Shown: positions 33,226 through 42,570, counted from the first letter of the stretch. The stretch is 64,000 nucleotides of DNA from CBDDFS01 sp965227255 (GCA_965227255.1 CBDDFS010000001.1:248001-312000), one strand, 5' to 3'. Numbers and translations are program-made. Notes: generated by a model not told the origin, from the sequence alone.

Positions 33226-33360
33226 AAGTCAGAAGTCAAATGAAAAAGGAATTAAGTCAGAAGTAAGTCGATGTCGAAGAGACATCTTTTCTTTTGACTC
33301 CTGCCCGACGGCGCATTGGCTGAGCTCTGGCAGGCGGGTTTTTCCTCTGACTTTACTTCG
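33226..33360. repeat. GC-rich intergenic repeat-like element
   Basis: The 257-bp gap before dnaG holds an odd segment. AAGTCAGAAGT occurs twice 28 bp apart (33226-33236, 33254-33264) and its core returns inverted at 33345-33360. Between them lie a hairpin GATGTC-GAAGA-GACATC (33270-33286) and a GC-rich block with CCTGCC (33300-33305) paired to GGCAGG (33329-33334). The composition is unlike the flanks, as expected for a dispersed palindromic repeat or small non-autonomous element. No ORF in it looks real. Confidence 0.45.
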
Positions 33361-34333
33361 TCCTTTCTATCGTATAATTAACAAGCAACTCTAGAGAATC
33401 TCTCGATTCATTCTTGGGGAAAGTATGGAGAATTTCAAGTGCACGATCGCGATAATCAAACATCTTCTCCTGAGCATATTTTATTCCTCCTTTTTCTTTG
33501 ACCATTTCAATAGCCTCCCGCACTTTTTCCTTTTTATCACCATGATTCTTGATGATATTGATAAGCTTGCGTTTTTCGAAGAAGGAAGAATTATTCAAGG
33601 TGTATATCAAAGGCAGTGTCAGCTTCTTCTCTTTGATGTCGATTCCTGTTGGTTTGCCTATTTCTTCGGAAGAACCATAATCGAAAAGGTCATCCTTGAT
33701 CTGAAAGCTCATCCCAACCAATTCACCGAATTCCCTCATTCTGTCGATGGTCTCCTTTGATTCACCCACGGAGGAGGCGCCACAGGCACAGCAAGCAGCA
33801 ATAAGCGTGGCCGTTTTCTTTCTTATGATTTCGTAATAAACGTCTTCTTCTATGTCGAGTCTGCGAGCCTTTTCAATCTGCAGCAACTCTCCTTCACTCA
33901 TTTCTCTTACAGCATTCGACACAATTCGAAGTAGTTCAAACTGACCATTATCAATTGACAACAAAAGACCTCTGGAAAGAAGATAATCACCAACCAACAC
34001 GGCAATTTTATTCTTCCACAAAGCGTTCAGCGAGAAAAAACCTCTTCTGCGATGTGCGTCATCCACCACATCATCATGAACCAGGGTGGCTGTGTGCAGA
34101 AGTTCGATAAGAGAAGCACCAATGTAAGTGGCTTCTTGAGATGGTCTGAAAAGATTGGCTGAAAGAAAAACAAACATAGGTCTAAGTTGCTTTCCCTTCC
34201 TCTTGATGATATAATGCATGATCTTATCAACAAGAGGCACACTGCTCTTCATTGAATCCTTGAACCAGGATTCGAATTCCTGCATTTCATTGGATATGGG
34301 AGCTTTGATTTCTTCTATCTTCGACTTTGCCAC
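33353..34333 (-). CDS. Polyprenyl diphosphate synthase
   Basis: A 326-residue trans-isoprenyl diphosphate synthase that elongates farnesyl/geranyl diphosphate with isopentenyl diphosphate, probably to the menaquinone side chain. The first aspartate-rich motif is LVHDDVVDDAHRRRG (about 84-98), the second is FQIKDDLFDYGS (about 210-221), and the GKQLRP motif near residue 50 is present. Small residues before the first motif indicate a long-chain product; exact length (C35-C45) cannot be read. It is transcribed alone. Confidence 0.92.
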   Translation of the reverse strand: MAKSKIEEIKAPISNEMQEFESWFKDSMKSSVPLVDKIMHYIIKRKGKQLRPMFVFLSANLFRPSQEATYIGASLIELLHTATLVHDDVVDDAHRRRGFFSLNALWKNKIAVLVGDYLLSRGLLLSIDNGQFELLRIVSNAVREMSEGELLQIEKARRLDIEEDVYYEIIRKKTATLIAACCACGASSVGESKETIDRMREFGELVGMSFQIKDDLFDYGSSEEIGKPTGIDIKEKKLTLPLIYTLNNSSFFEKRKLINIIKNHGDKKEKVREAIEMVKEKGGIKYAQEKMFDYRDRALEILHTFPKNESRDSLELLVNYTIERTK

Positions 34334-34600
34334 CTAGCCCTGAATCATTTAATAATACTGCCTTGGATAATCTTTTCTATTTCTTCTGGATACTACATGT
34401 ACGTCCTTAGAAACTGCGGACTAAATTAGACTTTTCCCCTTAATGAAAGAGGAAGAATTAAGTTAAAGATACCGCCTCTATTTTCAGTATATAATGACAA
34501 TTGCAGCTTAGAATTGTTTTCATTTGAATACAAGCTGAAATTTAATTTGAAAGCCAGTTGTTTTGTGAAGTGATTCCAGATTCATTTAATTTCGCAATAG
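34334..34600. other. Intergenic region between the polyprenyl synthase and GtrA genes
   Basis: This AT-rich 267-bp divergent gap holds no convincing gene or RNA. The only signal I see is the TAATTTCG element next to the GtrA start. Confidence 0.5.
34587..34594 (+). promoter_or_regulatory. Candidate -7 element, TAnnTTCG variant, of the gtrA-like gene
   Basis: TAATTTCG lies 6 nt before the ATG at 34601; a start site 4-7 nt downstream would make the message leaderless. Confidence 0.4.
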
Positions 34601-35035
34601 ATGTCTAAAGAAAGAAGAATTAGAAATGTTTTCGAGCTTCATGTCTTGCCGAAGCTCAAGTTCGCCTTAACTTCTTCCGTAGCCACATTGGTTGATTATA
34701 TTCTCTACGTTCTTCTTTCCATTTATTTATTTCCTCCTGTAACCTCCAATATCATTTCTCAGGGAACAGGAATGATCATCAATTTCATCCTTCAGAAGAG
34801 ATATGTCTTCATTCTTCAGCGAAAAGTCAATGCTGCATTTATTTTATCCATTACTTTTTCTCTCATAGGTATAGGTATTGGAAGTATGCTCGTGTGGTTT
34901 CTCACTCGGTATGAATTCTTTCTAGAAAATCCATACATTACCAAGATCATTGTGACTGGCATTATTTTCTTCTATAATTTCTACACGAAGAGATTTGCCT
35001 TCGAAAAAAGGCTATCGTCTTTTAAGTCCGTTTGA
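34601..35035 (+). CDS. GtrA-like membrane protein
   Basis: A 144-residue protein with four membrane helices matching the GtrA family: KFALTSSVATLVDYILYVLL as helix 1, then a GTGMIINFILQKRYVF segment with the family N-F-x-x-x-(R/K)-x-(Y/F)-V-F signature, and a C-terminal FYNFYTKRFAF. GtrA proteins are thought to flip polyprenyl-phosphate-linked sugars across the inner membrane. It overlaps the next gene as TTGA, so the pair supplies lipid-linked sugar and a GT-C transferase that may use it. Confidence 0.85.
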   Translation: MSKERRIRNVFELHVLPKLKFALTSSVATLVDYILYVLLSIYLFPPVTSNIISQGTGMIINFILQKRYVFILQRKVNAAFILSITFSLIGIGIGSMLVWFLTRYEFFLENPYITKIIVTGIIFFYNFYTKRFAFEKRLSSFKSV

Positions 35036-36612
35036 ATTCAATAAATAAGTTGGACAATAGATTTCAAAAAACTCTTTATCTGGGCGTCTTTATCGCGATT
35101 CTCATTTCCCTTTTTCACAATCTCGAGATCAGACCTCTGATGCTCGAAGAACAGAGAAGAGCCCTCATTTCTCTTGAGATGATCCTGAATAATGACATGA
35201 TCACACCTACCGAATATGGAGAAATCTATCAGAAAAAACCCCCGGTGTGGAATTGGGTTATCATTGCCTCTTTTAAGCTATTTGGAAATTACTCAGAGTT
35301 TGCGGTTCGATTTTTCTCTGTATTGTCATTTATCGGCATGGCCCTGGTCGTATTCATTTTCTCAAAAAAATTTGTGAACAGAGAGTTTGCCTTACTCAAC
35401 TCTCTCATTTTCCTTATCTCCTTCGATCTTTATTTCAATTTCTCCATGCTGGGTGAAATTGATCTCTTTTATTCTTTCATAACCTACCTCGCTATTTGCC
35501 TTCTTTTATTAATTGATCCTACGAAAAGAGATTATTTGATTTTTACGTTGATCTATGTTCTGCATGCCATTGGTTTTCTGACAAAGGGATTCCCAAGTAT
35601 CGCGTTTGCAGGCATATCAATCATTTCACTTGCCTTTTTAAGGCGAAACTGGAAAATGATATTTTCTCTTCCTCATATTTTGGGTGGAATAATCTTCCTG
35701 ATCATAGTTGGCACATACTTTCGCGCATATAATGCACAAAATGATGCAGTTGAGTTTATAGAAGTCCTATGGTCGAGATCTTCGAATCGCACTGTGGCGG
35801 AAAGACCTGATATATTCAATTTTGTCTGGCACATCTTTTACTATCCTCTCGATACAATTAAGAATGTTATGCCTGCCACTTTATTCATCCCATTTCTTTT
35901 CAGAAAGAAATTCCTTCAGACAATCAGACAGAATAAATTCATCACCTTTTCAGCAATAATTCTCTTGTTCAACTTTCTGATTTACTGGATCTCCCCCGGG
36001 TCAAGACAACGTTATATTTACATGTTATACCCTTTTATAATTACGCTTTTCGTTTACGCCTATTATCAATTCAAGGCCGAAAAACTTCCCGGGAAAATAC
36101 TGCATATTCTTTCCAGCATTCTGCTCATGGCTTGTGTTTTGGTAGCGATTTCACTACCATTCATTCCGGCACTGGATATTATAGAAAATACGTTGATAAT
36201 TTCTATCTCATTTACCTTAGTATTTCTGGGCATCACGGTGGCTTATTTTAAATTCCCACAATACAGAATTCTGCTCTTCGCATTTGCTATAATTGGGTGC
36301 AGGTTCATTTTAAATATGACCTTAATTAAACATCAGAGTCTGGAAGGCTGGAACAAAAGTCATGAAGTAGACGGACTCAAAATCGCCGAAATCACCAGAG
36401 GAGAGTCTGTTTACATGTACAACACTACTGTTTCTCAGGGACTGGCATTTTACATCGACCGCGAGAAAAAGGAAGTAATGGGCTTTGGCGAATTGAACCG
36501 GAAAGACTTCTTCATCGTTCAGGAAAGTGATTACCCCGAATGGAAACCTGAGATCTACTATACTTTTGATGGATATAAGGGTGAAGTGAAATACCTCCTG
36601 ATTAAAGGATAG
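35032..36612 (+). CDS. GT-C glycosyltransferase, ArnT/family 39-like
   Basis: A 526-residue polytopic membrane enzyme (about 12 helices). The first extracytoplasmic loop has LEEQRRALISLEMILNNDMITP, equivalent to the acidic motif of ArnT/PMT enzymes, followed by YGEIYQKKPPVWNW with the conserved KPPxxxW. It probably transfers a sugar from a polyprenyl phosphate donor to lipid A, a glycan or a protein. The start is TTG at 35032 within the GtrA stop, with no upstream ATG in frame. The 3' end is 2 bp from the convergent gene. Confidence 0.85.
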   Translation: MNSINKLDNRFQKTLYLGVFIAILISLFHNLEIRPLMLEEQRRALISLEMILNNDMITPTEYGEIYQKKPPVWNWVIIASFKLFGNYSEFAVRFFSVLSFIGMALVVFIFSKKFVNREFALLNSLIFLISFDLYFNFSMLGEIDLFYSFITYLAICLLLLIDPTKRDYLIFTLIYVLHAIGFLTKGFPSIAFAGISIISLAFLRRNWKMIFSLPHILGGIIFLIIVGTYFRAYNAQNDAVEFIEVLWSRSSNRTVAERPDIFNFVWHIFYYPLDTIKNVMPATLFIPFLFRKKFLQTIRQNKFITFSAIILLFNFLIYWISPGSRQRYIYMLYPFIITLFVYAYYQFKAEKLPGKILHILSSILLMACVLVAISLPFIPALDIIENTLIISISFTLVFLGITVAYFKFPQYRILLFAFAIIGCRFILNMTLIKHQSLEGWNKSHEVDGLKIAEITRGESVYMYNTTVSQGLAFYIDREKKEVMGFGELNRKDFFIVQESDYPEWKPEIYYTFDGYKGEVKYLLIKG

Positions 36613-36614
36613 CC

Positions 36615-38216
36615 CTATTGAATCATCAACTTACCGAATCGGTAATTCTTTTCACGCTGAGAATAAAGCAGGAATTGTTTTTCCGACATTGACATATTTC
36701 CTCTTGGGAAAAATGGAATTCTTCCTTCTCTGTTGATTCTGAAACTGAGATCCATTGGAATGCCGTTTCCGTCAAATGCTTCGATATTCAAGGTAGCCTT
36801 ATTCATATTCGACAAAGGAATCTTGTCGTTCTGAGGTTCGCCTGTCATGTTTCGATAGTCCTCGTTGAAGAAGACAAAAGCTCCATCCTCGTTTCCGATA
36901 ATGCTAAAAGAGTAGTATGGATTTAACTTATTGACAGAATGCTGGATCTTATTCACCCTGCTTATTTTCTTTAACTCACAATCACGGTTCAGATAGAACA
37001 ATACTACATCACCGTATAGAAAGTTCTTCTCACAATTAACGATCATCTGCTGATCACTGAAGGATTCCGAGCAACGTTCGTCTCTTCTGAAAGTCTCAAC
37101 GGCAAGTATGATCTTATCGCGCTGAATAATAACATCTTTGGTAATGAATTCTGTAGATGTTGAATTCATATGACTGCTCGATCCAGGATATATTCCGGGA
37201 CTTCCAACAAGCATTCTCGAGTATTCCTTCAATCGACCAATGGATTCATCCACCTTCCTGAATTGATTCTTATCCAACGTCGACATTTTCCTGGAAGTGA
37301 CTTCTCCAGTCTCACTGTTCATCTCGAACAAGACAAATCCACGGATCTTATAATCGTTAGGATAAGTAAAAAAGGCCGTAGCAATAAGATTCTGACTTTC
37401 ATCAAAATCAATATGAACCTGGTCTATCCAGTTTCTGGAAAGCGCAAATTCAAATTCTTTCAACTTGTCATCATATGGTCTATAAACAAAGAGTGTGCTT
37501 TTTGTATTCACCAAAGATCCAAGACCGCTGGACTTTTTAATTCCGAATGGATTGATTGATGAAAGAAGATAAACGTTGCCACTTTCATCGATCCGAACGT
37601 CTCCAAAATTTACCATCTTCTCTTTGTAATTCAATCGGATCTCCTTCTCCCAGAGTGAGGTATAATCGTAGTTGATCACTTTAAGATTAAAGACCTTCAT
37701 ACCAGCCTTATCAGGATTATCGTGATAGATCAATACATAGTTTCCCTCCGGGCTCACAGTAATATGAAATGGTAAAGGGTCGTCACGAGGATCTACCGAG
37801 ATTTCATCAACTCGCTGATCATCCGTCAGGACATTGCTGTCTTCATCGTATTCCTGGCTAACAAGGATTTTAAGTTTAAGATCCCTGTCGTAATAGGAGG
37901 TAAAGACAAGAATCTTTTCATTGGTGATCACCAACTCTTCAAAATTGTGGTCTGATTTATTGTCGACAAGATTGATCTGCTTGATGAGATCAAGAGTCTG
38001 TGCGCTGTAGATTTCAAGGTCAACATTGATGCTGTTTTTCGCTTTTAGACCTGAAGAACTCAGAACAAAAATCCGGTCACCATTCACACCTACCACTTCA
38101 TTGAAATCGCTGTTCTTGGAAAAAACCTGGTCTTCGCCCCACTCGAGTTCTAAAGTCTGTTGAGCGAAAGCATGCAAAAAGAATAAGAAGAAAGTAATGG
38201 AAAGCAAATACCTCAT
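36615..38216 (-). CDS. Secreted propeller-like protein of unknown function
   Basis: A 533-residue protein with a signal peptide (LLSITFFLFFLHAFAQ). The mature chain alternates short strands and Asp/Asn turns with repeated blade-like elements (GDRIFVLSSSGLKA, EKILVFTSYYDRDLKL, EGNYVLIYHDNP, SGNVYLLSSINP, NLIATAFFTYPND), compatible with a beta-propeller. No sorting domain, lipobox or enzyme motif is seen. Its promoter is in the 32-bp gap after rlmN, with the -7 element 5 nt from the ATG. Confidence 0.65.
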   Translation of the reverse strand: MRYLLSITFFLFFLHAFAQQTLELEWGEDQVFSKNSDFNEVVGVNGDRIFVLSSSGLKAKNSINVDLEIYSAQTLDLIKQINLVDNKSDHNFEELVITNEKILVFTSYYDRDLKLKILVSQEYDEDSNVLTDDQRVDEISVDPRDDPLPFHITVSPEGNYVLIYHDNPDKAGMKVFNLKVINYDYTSLWEKEIRLNYKEKMVNFGDVRIDESGNVYLLSSINPFGIKKSSGLGSLVNTKSTLFVYRPYDDKLKEFEFALSRNWIDQVHIDFDESQNLIATAFFTYPNDYKIRGFVLFEMNSETGEVTSRKMSTLDKNQFRKVDESIGRLKEYSRMLVGSPGIYPGSSSHMNSTSTEFITKDVIIQRDKIILAVETFRRDERCSESFSDQQMIVNCEKNFLYGDVVLFYLNRDCELKKISRVNKIQHSVNKLNPYYSFSIIGNEDGAFVFFNEDYRNMTGEPQNDKIPLSNMNKATLNIEAFDGNGIPMDLSFRINREGRIPFFPRGNMSMSEKQFLLYSQREKNYRFGKLMIQ

Positions 38217-38221
38217 TACTT

Positions 38222-38229
38222 CAAATTTA
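38222..38229 (-). promoter_or_regulatory. -7 element of the propeller-like gene
   Basis: The reverse strand reads TAAATTTG, a perfect TAnnTTTG, with 5 nt between it and the ATG at 38216. The transcript is predicted to be leaderless. Confidence 0.6.
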
Positions 38230-38248
38230 CTGAAAGCTACAAAGCAAA

Positions 38249-39289
38249 TTACGATTCTTTGGTAGCCAATTGACCGCAGGCCGCATCAATGTCCTTACCC
38301 CTGCTCCTCCTCACATTCACGATCATATTTCTTTTTTCAAGAAATTCCGAGAATGCATCAATCTTGTCCTTGCTGGCATTCATAAAGACACCATCGCCGA
38401 TAGGGTTGTATTCAATGATATTCACTTTACAGGCCACTGCTTTGCAGAATTCTGCGAGTTCTTTGGCATCCTGAATTTCATCATTGAATCCCTTAAACAC
38501 TATGTATTCGAAAGTGATACGCCTGCCAGTTTTTTGTTGAAAATAGACCAGGGCTTCTGATAAAGTCTCAAGATTATTGGTCTCATTGATGGCCATGATC
38601 TTGTTTCGCTTCTCATCATTGGCTGCATGAAGAGAAAGAGCCAGATTGAATTTTACCTCATCGTCACCGAGTCGTTTTATCATCTTAGCAATGCCTGCCG
38701 TAGAAACCGTAATTCGTCGGGGAGACATACCCATTCCTTTTTCAGAAATGATCATTTCGGTCGATTTCAGAACTTCTCTGTAATTCAGCAAAGGCTCACC
38801 CATACCCATATAGACCACATTGCTGAGTTTGCGATCGTAATGTTCCAGGGACTGATCATTGATGGTTTTTACCTGGTCGTAGATCTCATCGGCCGTCAGA
38901 TTCCTCATCTGTTTCATCTTGCCTGTGGCACAAAAGGTGCAAGCAAGACTGCACCCTACCTGCGAAGAAATACAGGCCGTCATTCTTTTACTCTGAGGAA
39001 TCAATACACCCTCAACGATCATTCCGTCATCAAGACGAAAACTTGATTTAATTGTTCCATCCGAACTGATCTGGCTATTGTTCACGCCCAGGATCGGAAT
39101 AAAAAACTTTTCGTCGAGCTTTTGAATCAGTGGTTTTGACAGATTAGTCATTTCTCCAAAGCTGTGAGCCTTCTTCTTCCATAACCAGTCGTGCAGTTGA
39201 CTGGCCCTGAATTTAGGCTCATTCAGATCCTTCATGATATCGACCATTTCGTCGATACTTTTTAATCGGATATTTTGCTTCTCACTCAT
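38249..39289 (-). CDS. rlmN: 23S rRNA (A2503-C2)/tRNA (A37-C2) methyltransferase
   Basis: A 346-residue radical-SAM methyltransferase that methylates C2 of adenosine 2503 in 23S rRNA and of A37 in some tRNAs. The CX3CX2C cluster site is in CSLACTFCATG (about 115-125). The methyl-carrying cysteine near the C terminus is in DAACGQLA, and GMGEPLLNY is also present. The N-terminal accessory domain (RASQLHDWLWKK) is typical. Its ATG overlaps the ispD stop by 8 nt. Confidence 0.96.
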   Translation of the reverse strand: MSEKQNIRLKSIDEMVDIMKDLNEPKFRASQLHDWLWKKKAHSFGEMTNLSKPLIQKLDEKFFIPILGVNNSQISSDGTIKSSFRLDDGMIVEGVLIPQSKRMTACISSQVGCSLACTFCATGKMKQMRNLTADEIYDQVKTINDQSLEHYDRKLSNVVYMGMGEPLLNYREVLKSTEMIISEKGMGMSPRRITVSTAGIAKMIKRLGDDEVKFNLALSLHAANDEKRNKIMAINETNNLETLSEALVYFQQKTGRRITFEYIVFKGFNDEIQDAKELAEFCKAVACKVNIIEYNPIGDGVFMNASKDKIDAFSEFLEKRNMIVNVRRSRGKDIDAACGQLATKES

Positions 39290-39968
39290 TCTTTCTTCTC
39301 GACAAAATTACACCTGCCATCTCAAGTTCGAAAGGATAGGTCACTTTTATATTTTCCCGGTCTCCTTCAACGTAATTTATTTCTATTCCCGAATTCGACA
39401 ATATTTCTGAATCATCCAGAGCCTCGTTATTGAAATATGTTTCGTACGCACTCTTCAATTCTTTTGATTTGAAAACCTGTGGTGTCTGAATATTCAGCAC
39501 ATTATCTCTATCCAGACTCGTGACCATATCACCTTGCTTTATTCTGATGGAATCTGTCGCTTTGACATAAGGCACAGCATTCCCTTTTTCTTCAAATTCA
39601 TGATGAATCTTTTTGATTAAATCCACACTCACACAAGGTCGGGCTGCGTCATGAATAAAAACTTCAGATTCTTCTTCTATGTATTCAAGAGCCATGTTTA
39701 CACTATCCGCCCTTTTAACTCCTCCCCTTACTAATGTAATTGGAATTTCTTCTGGCAAGTTTTCAAGGACCCTTTCAGCCCATTTAATAAAACCGAATTT
39801 ATGTTCAGGCAGAACAAGAAAAATATTCAATTCTGGATCAAATTCGTGGAATGCCTCAATGGAATGCAAGTAAAGATCTTTTCCATTGAGATTGGAAAAC
39901 TGCTTTAAAACAGATGTGGAGAAACGATTACCAACACCGGCCGCCAGAATAATGGCAACTCTTTTCAA
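39282..39968 (-). CDS. ispD: 2-C-methyl-D-erythritol 4-phosphate cytidylyltransferase
   Basis: A 228-residue nucleotidyltransferase of the MEP isoprenoid pathway, making CDP-methylerythritol from MEP and CTP. The CTP-binding N terminus IILAAGVGNRFSTSVLKQF (about 6-24) has the conserved Gly/Arg/Lys. VRGGVKRADSVNMAL and VFIHDAARPCVS (about 101-112) are the family signatures. It starts 8 nt after queA and overlaps rlmN by 8 nt. Isoprenoid precursors also feed the polyprenyl synthase and UppP lipid cycle encoded nearby. Confidence 0.94.
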   Translation of the reverse strand: MKRVAIILAAGVGNRFSTSVLKQFSNLNGKDLYLHSIEAFHEFDPELNIFLVLPEHKFGFIKWAERVLENLPEEIPITLVRGGVKRADSVNMALEYIEEESEVFIHDAARPCVSVDLIKKIHHEFEEKGNAVPYVKATDSIRIKQGDMVTSLDRDNVLNIQTPQVFKSKELKSAYETYFNNEALDDSEILSNSGIEINYVEGDRENIKVTYPFELEMAGVILSRRKNE

Positions 39969-39976
39969 AGTGCTTT

Positions 39977-41023
39977 CTATATGATCAGCATCGCATCGCC
40001 ATAGGTGAAGAATCTGTACTTCTCCTTGATGGCTTGCTGATATGCATCCATGATCAGATCATAACCACCAAAGGCCGTCGTCATCATCAATAATGTCGAT
40101 TCAGGTGTATGTAAGTTGGTGATCATGCTATCCGCAATACTGAATTCGTATGGCGGGAAAATGAATTTGTTCGTCCACCCTGAGAATGGCTTCAGTTCAC
40201 CTTGTGTGGATACAGATGACTCAATGGCTCTCATCGATGTAGTTCCAACACAACAAACCTTGCGCTTCTCACTCTTCGTAAGATTAACGATGTCGGCCGT
40301 ATCCTGAGTAATGGTCACTTCTTCAGAATCCATTTTGTGTTTCGTCAGATCTTCAACTTCAACCGGTCTGAATGTTCCCAATCCCACATGAAGCGTGATC
40401 TCTGTGAATTCAATTCCTTTGATCTCCATTCTCTTCATCAGATTCTTACTGAAGTGAAGTCCGGCAGTTGGAGCAGCCACGGCACCTTCGTGCTTGGCAT
40501 AAACAGTTTGATATCTTTCTTCGTCTTCCGGTTCAACGTCCCTTTTGATATACTTTGGAATCGGTGTCTCTCCCAATCTCTCAATGATGGCTTTGAATTC
40601 TTCGTAGGGTCCATCGAATAGGAATCGAAGTGTTCTTCCTCTTGAAGTCGTGTTATCAATTACCTCAGCAACCAGGTCATCATCTCCGAAGTAAAGTTTG
40701 TTTCCGATTCTGATCTTACGGGCCGGATCAACCAAAACATCCCAAAGAAGACTTTCTCTGTTCAGCTCTCTCAAAAGAAATACTTCAATCCTCGCTCCTG
40801 TTTTTTCCTTATTTCCATACATCCTTGCTGGAAATACCTTCGTGTTGTTCAGGATGAAAAGATCACCTTCATTGAAGTATTCAATCACGTCCTTGAAGTA
40901 TTTGTGCTCGATCTTTCCGGTCTCTCGATTCACGACCATCAATCTAGACTCATCACGATTATCTGCCGGCCTTTCAGCCAACAATTCTTCAGGTAGTTTA
41001 AACTTAAACTTGGATAACTTCAT
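39977..41023 (-). CDS. queA: S-adenosylmethionine:tRNA ribosyltransferase-isomerase
   Basis: A 348-residue enzyme that converts 7-aminomethyl-7-deazaguanine in tRNA to epoxyqueuosine, using SAM as ribosyl donor. Characteristic sequences are the N-terminal FKLPEELLAERPADNRDESRLMV, the FILNNTKVFPARM segment, EGAVAAPTAGLHFS and ITLHVGLGTFRPV. Length is normal. A 74-bp gap with its own TATTTTTG -7 element separates it from truB, so it and the downstream genes may start a separate transcript. Confidence 0.96.
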   Translation of the reverse strand: MKLSKFKFKLPEELLAERPADNRDESRLMVVNRETGKIEHKYFKDVIEYFNEGDLFILNNTKVFPARMYGNKEKTGARIEVFLLRELNRESLLWDVLVDPARKIRIGNKLYFGDDDLVAEVIDNTTSRGRTLRFLFDGPYEEFKAIIERLGETPIPKYIKRDVEPEDEERYQTVYAKHEGAVAAPTAGLHFSKNLMKRMEIKGIEFTEITLHVGLGTFRPVEVEDLTKHKMDSEEVTITQDTADIVNLTKSEKRKVCCVGTTSMRAIESSVSTQGELKPFSGWTNKFIFPPYEFSIADSMITNLHTPESTLLMMTTAFGGYDLIMDAYQQAIKEKYRFFTYGDAMLII

Positions 41024-41054
41024 TGAACACTAATTTGAGGTAAAAAACAGGCGG

Positions 41055-41062
41055 CAAAAATA
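41055..41062 (-). promoter_or_regulatory. -7 element of an internal queA promoter
   Basis: The reverse strand reads TATTTTTG, matching TAnnTTTG, 31 nt before the queA ATG in the only sizeable gap of this gene block. Confidence 0.5.
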
Positions 41063-41097
41063 TTAAAATATAGCATATATATTGGATTCGAATTGAT

Positions 41098-41784
41098 TCA
41101 ATTGCCTGTGTTTTGAATCATTTCGATCACCTGATCAATTTTTAAGGCATCCTCGACTCTGTATTTCCCGATGGCCGTTCTTCGAAGGGCGCTCAAATGT
41201 GCTCCACTTTGAAGGTTTTTACCCAGATCATGCGCAATACTACGAATATATGTGCCCTTACTGCAAGCTATTCTGAAATCAATTTCGTTTCCTTCCTTCA
41301 GATTGGCCTTAAAATCTATTATCTCAATCTCATTTTCCTTCATCGAAACCTCTTCTCCCTTTCTCGCCAACTCATAGGCCTTCACACCCTTTATCCTTTT
41401 AGCGGAAAATATCGGAGCCCTTTGTAATTGACTTCCCAGCATTTTCTGTGATTCCTTTGTTACCAGGTCCTGAGTAATATGTTCAGTCGGAAATTCTGCA
41501 TCAATTTCAGTTTCCTGATCGTAAGAAGGAGTTGTACAGCCAAGCTTAATCGTACCGGTGTATTCCTTTTCCATATCCTGAAATGAAGAAATCTCTTTCG
41601 TCATTTTACCATAACAAACAATAAGCAATCCAGTGGCAAGAGGATCAAGTGTTCCGGCGTGGCCAACTTTCATTTTCGCTCCAGTGGCACTTCTCAGTGC
41701 ATAACGGATTTTATTGACCACGTCGAAGGAAGTCCAGGTAAGATCTTTATCAACCAGAAAATATCCTTTTTCCAGATCTAACAT
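41098..41784 (-). CDS. truB: tRNA pseudouridine-55 synthase
   Basis: A 228-residue enzyme isomerising U55 in the T-loop of tRNAs. The catalytic aspartate is in GHAGTLDPLATGLL (Asp about 47), and the YTGTIKLG and KGTYIRSIAHDLG motifs follow. It lacks a C-terminal PUA domain, as is common in Bacteroidota. The ATG directly follows the uppP stop with no gap. Confidence 0.95.
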   Translation of the reverse strand: MLDLEKGYFLVDKDLTWTSFDVVNKIRYALRSATGAKMKVGHAGTLDPLATGLLIVCYGKMTKEISSFQDMEKEYTGTIKLGCTTPSYDQETEIDAEFPTEHITQDLVTKESQKMLGSQLQRAPIFSAKRIKGVKAYELARKGEEVSMKENEIEIIDFKANLKEGNEIDFRIACSKGTYIRSIAHDLGKNLQSGAHLSALRRTAIGKYRVEDALKIDQVIEMIQNTGN

Positions 41785-42570
41785 CTATACGAAATGAGCG
41801 ATAATGGAAATCGTTCCGACTACAATGCAGTAATATGCAAAGTATCTCAATTTGGAATTCTTAACCAGCTTGATCATCCATTGGCAGGCCAGCAATCCAA
41901 CGACAAAAGCGGCAATGAATCCAGCCATCAGAGGTACAATCATTTCCGGATCATAGATGATCTCATCATCCAATAGATCCTTAGCCATCTTACCTAAGAT
42001 CAAAGGTACGACCATAAGAAAAGAGAATCTGGCAGCCTGTTCCCTGTTTATTCCCAGAATAACGGCGGTTGATATTGTGGCACCTGATCGCGATATCCCG
42101 GGGAGAATGGCAATGGCCTGTGCCAATCCAACGATAAAGGTATTTGTAAGCGATAAAGGTTTATCGCTTGATGGTCTGAAATCCGTAATCAATAGAAGCA
42201 CGGCCGTAACCAATAGCATGGCTCCGACCAAAAGAATGTTTTCATTAAAAAAAGTTTCGATCAGATCATTCCAATATATACCTACAAAGGCAGCCGGAAT
42301 CATAGAGATGACTACGTAAATACTGAAACGAAATGAAGTATTGTCGCGGACCTGAAGCAGACCTTTTCCAATCTGGAAAACATCTTTACGGAAAATAACG
42401 ATGGTGCTCAAGGCCGTGGCCGCGTGCAACACAACCGAAAACAAAAGTGGATCTGAAGGATGAACATTTAACAAGACCTTACCGATCTCGATATGGCCGC
42501 TGCTACTAACGGGAAGAAATTCTGTGAGACCCTGGATTATACCAAGGATGATGGCCTCAATAACCGACAT
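41785..42570 (-). CDS. uppP: Undecaprenyl-diphosphate phosphatase
   Basis: A 261-residue membrane phosphatase (BacA family) that recycles undecaprenyl diphosphate for peptidoglycan and O-antigen synthesis. Motif 1 is LTEFLPVSSSGHIEI (about 16-30) with the conserved Glu and Ser; motif 2 is PGISRSGATIS (about 154-164) with the catalytic Ser/Arg. About eight helices and a normal length. It sits between DUF3098 and truB in a block conserved across Bacteroidota. Confidence 0.95.
   Translation of the reverse strand: MSVIEAIILGIIQGLTEFLPVSSSGHIEIGKVLLNVHPSDPLLFSVVLHAATALSTIVIFRKDVFQIGKGLLQVRDNTSFRFSIYVVISMIPAAFVGIYWNDLIETFFNENILLVGAMLLVTAVLLLITDFRPSSDKPLSLTNTFIVGLAQAIAILPGISRSGATISTAVILGINREQAARFSFLMVVPLILGKMAKDLLDDEIIYDPEMIVPLMAGFIAAFVVGLLACQWMIKLVKNSKLRYFAYYCIVVGTISIIAHFV

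Noticed and set aside
33270..33290. GATGTC hairpin plus T-rich run considered as a terminator
   Set aside because: The T-run is on the + strand, but the neighbouring genes are on the - strand, so it terminates nothing obvious.
33188..33394. 68-codon frame in the gap before dnaG
   Set aside because: It crosses the GC-rich palindromic element and the end of the polyprenyl synthase gene, and its composition and sequence look random.
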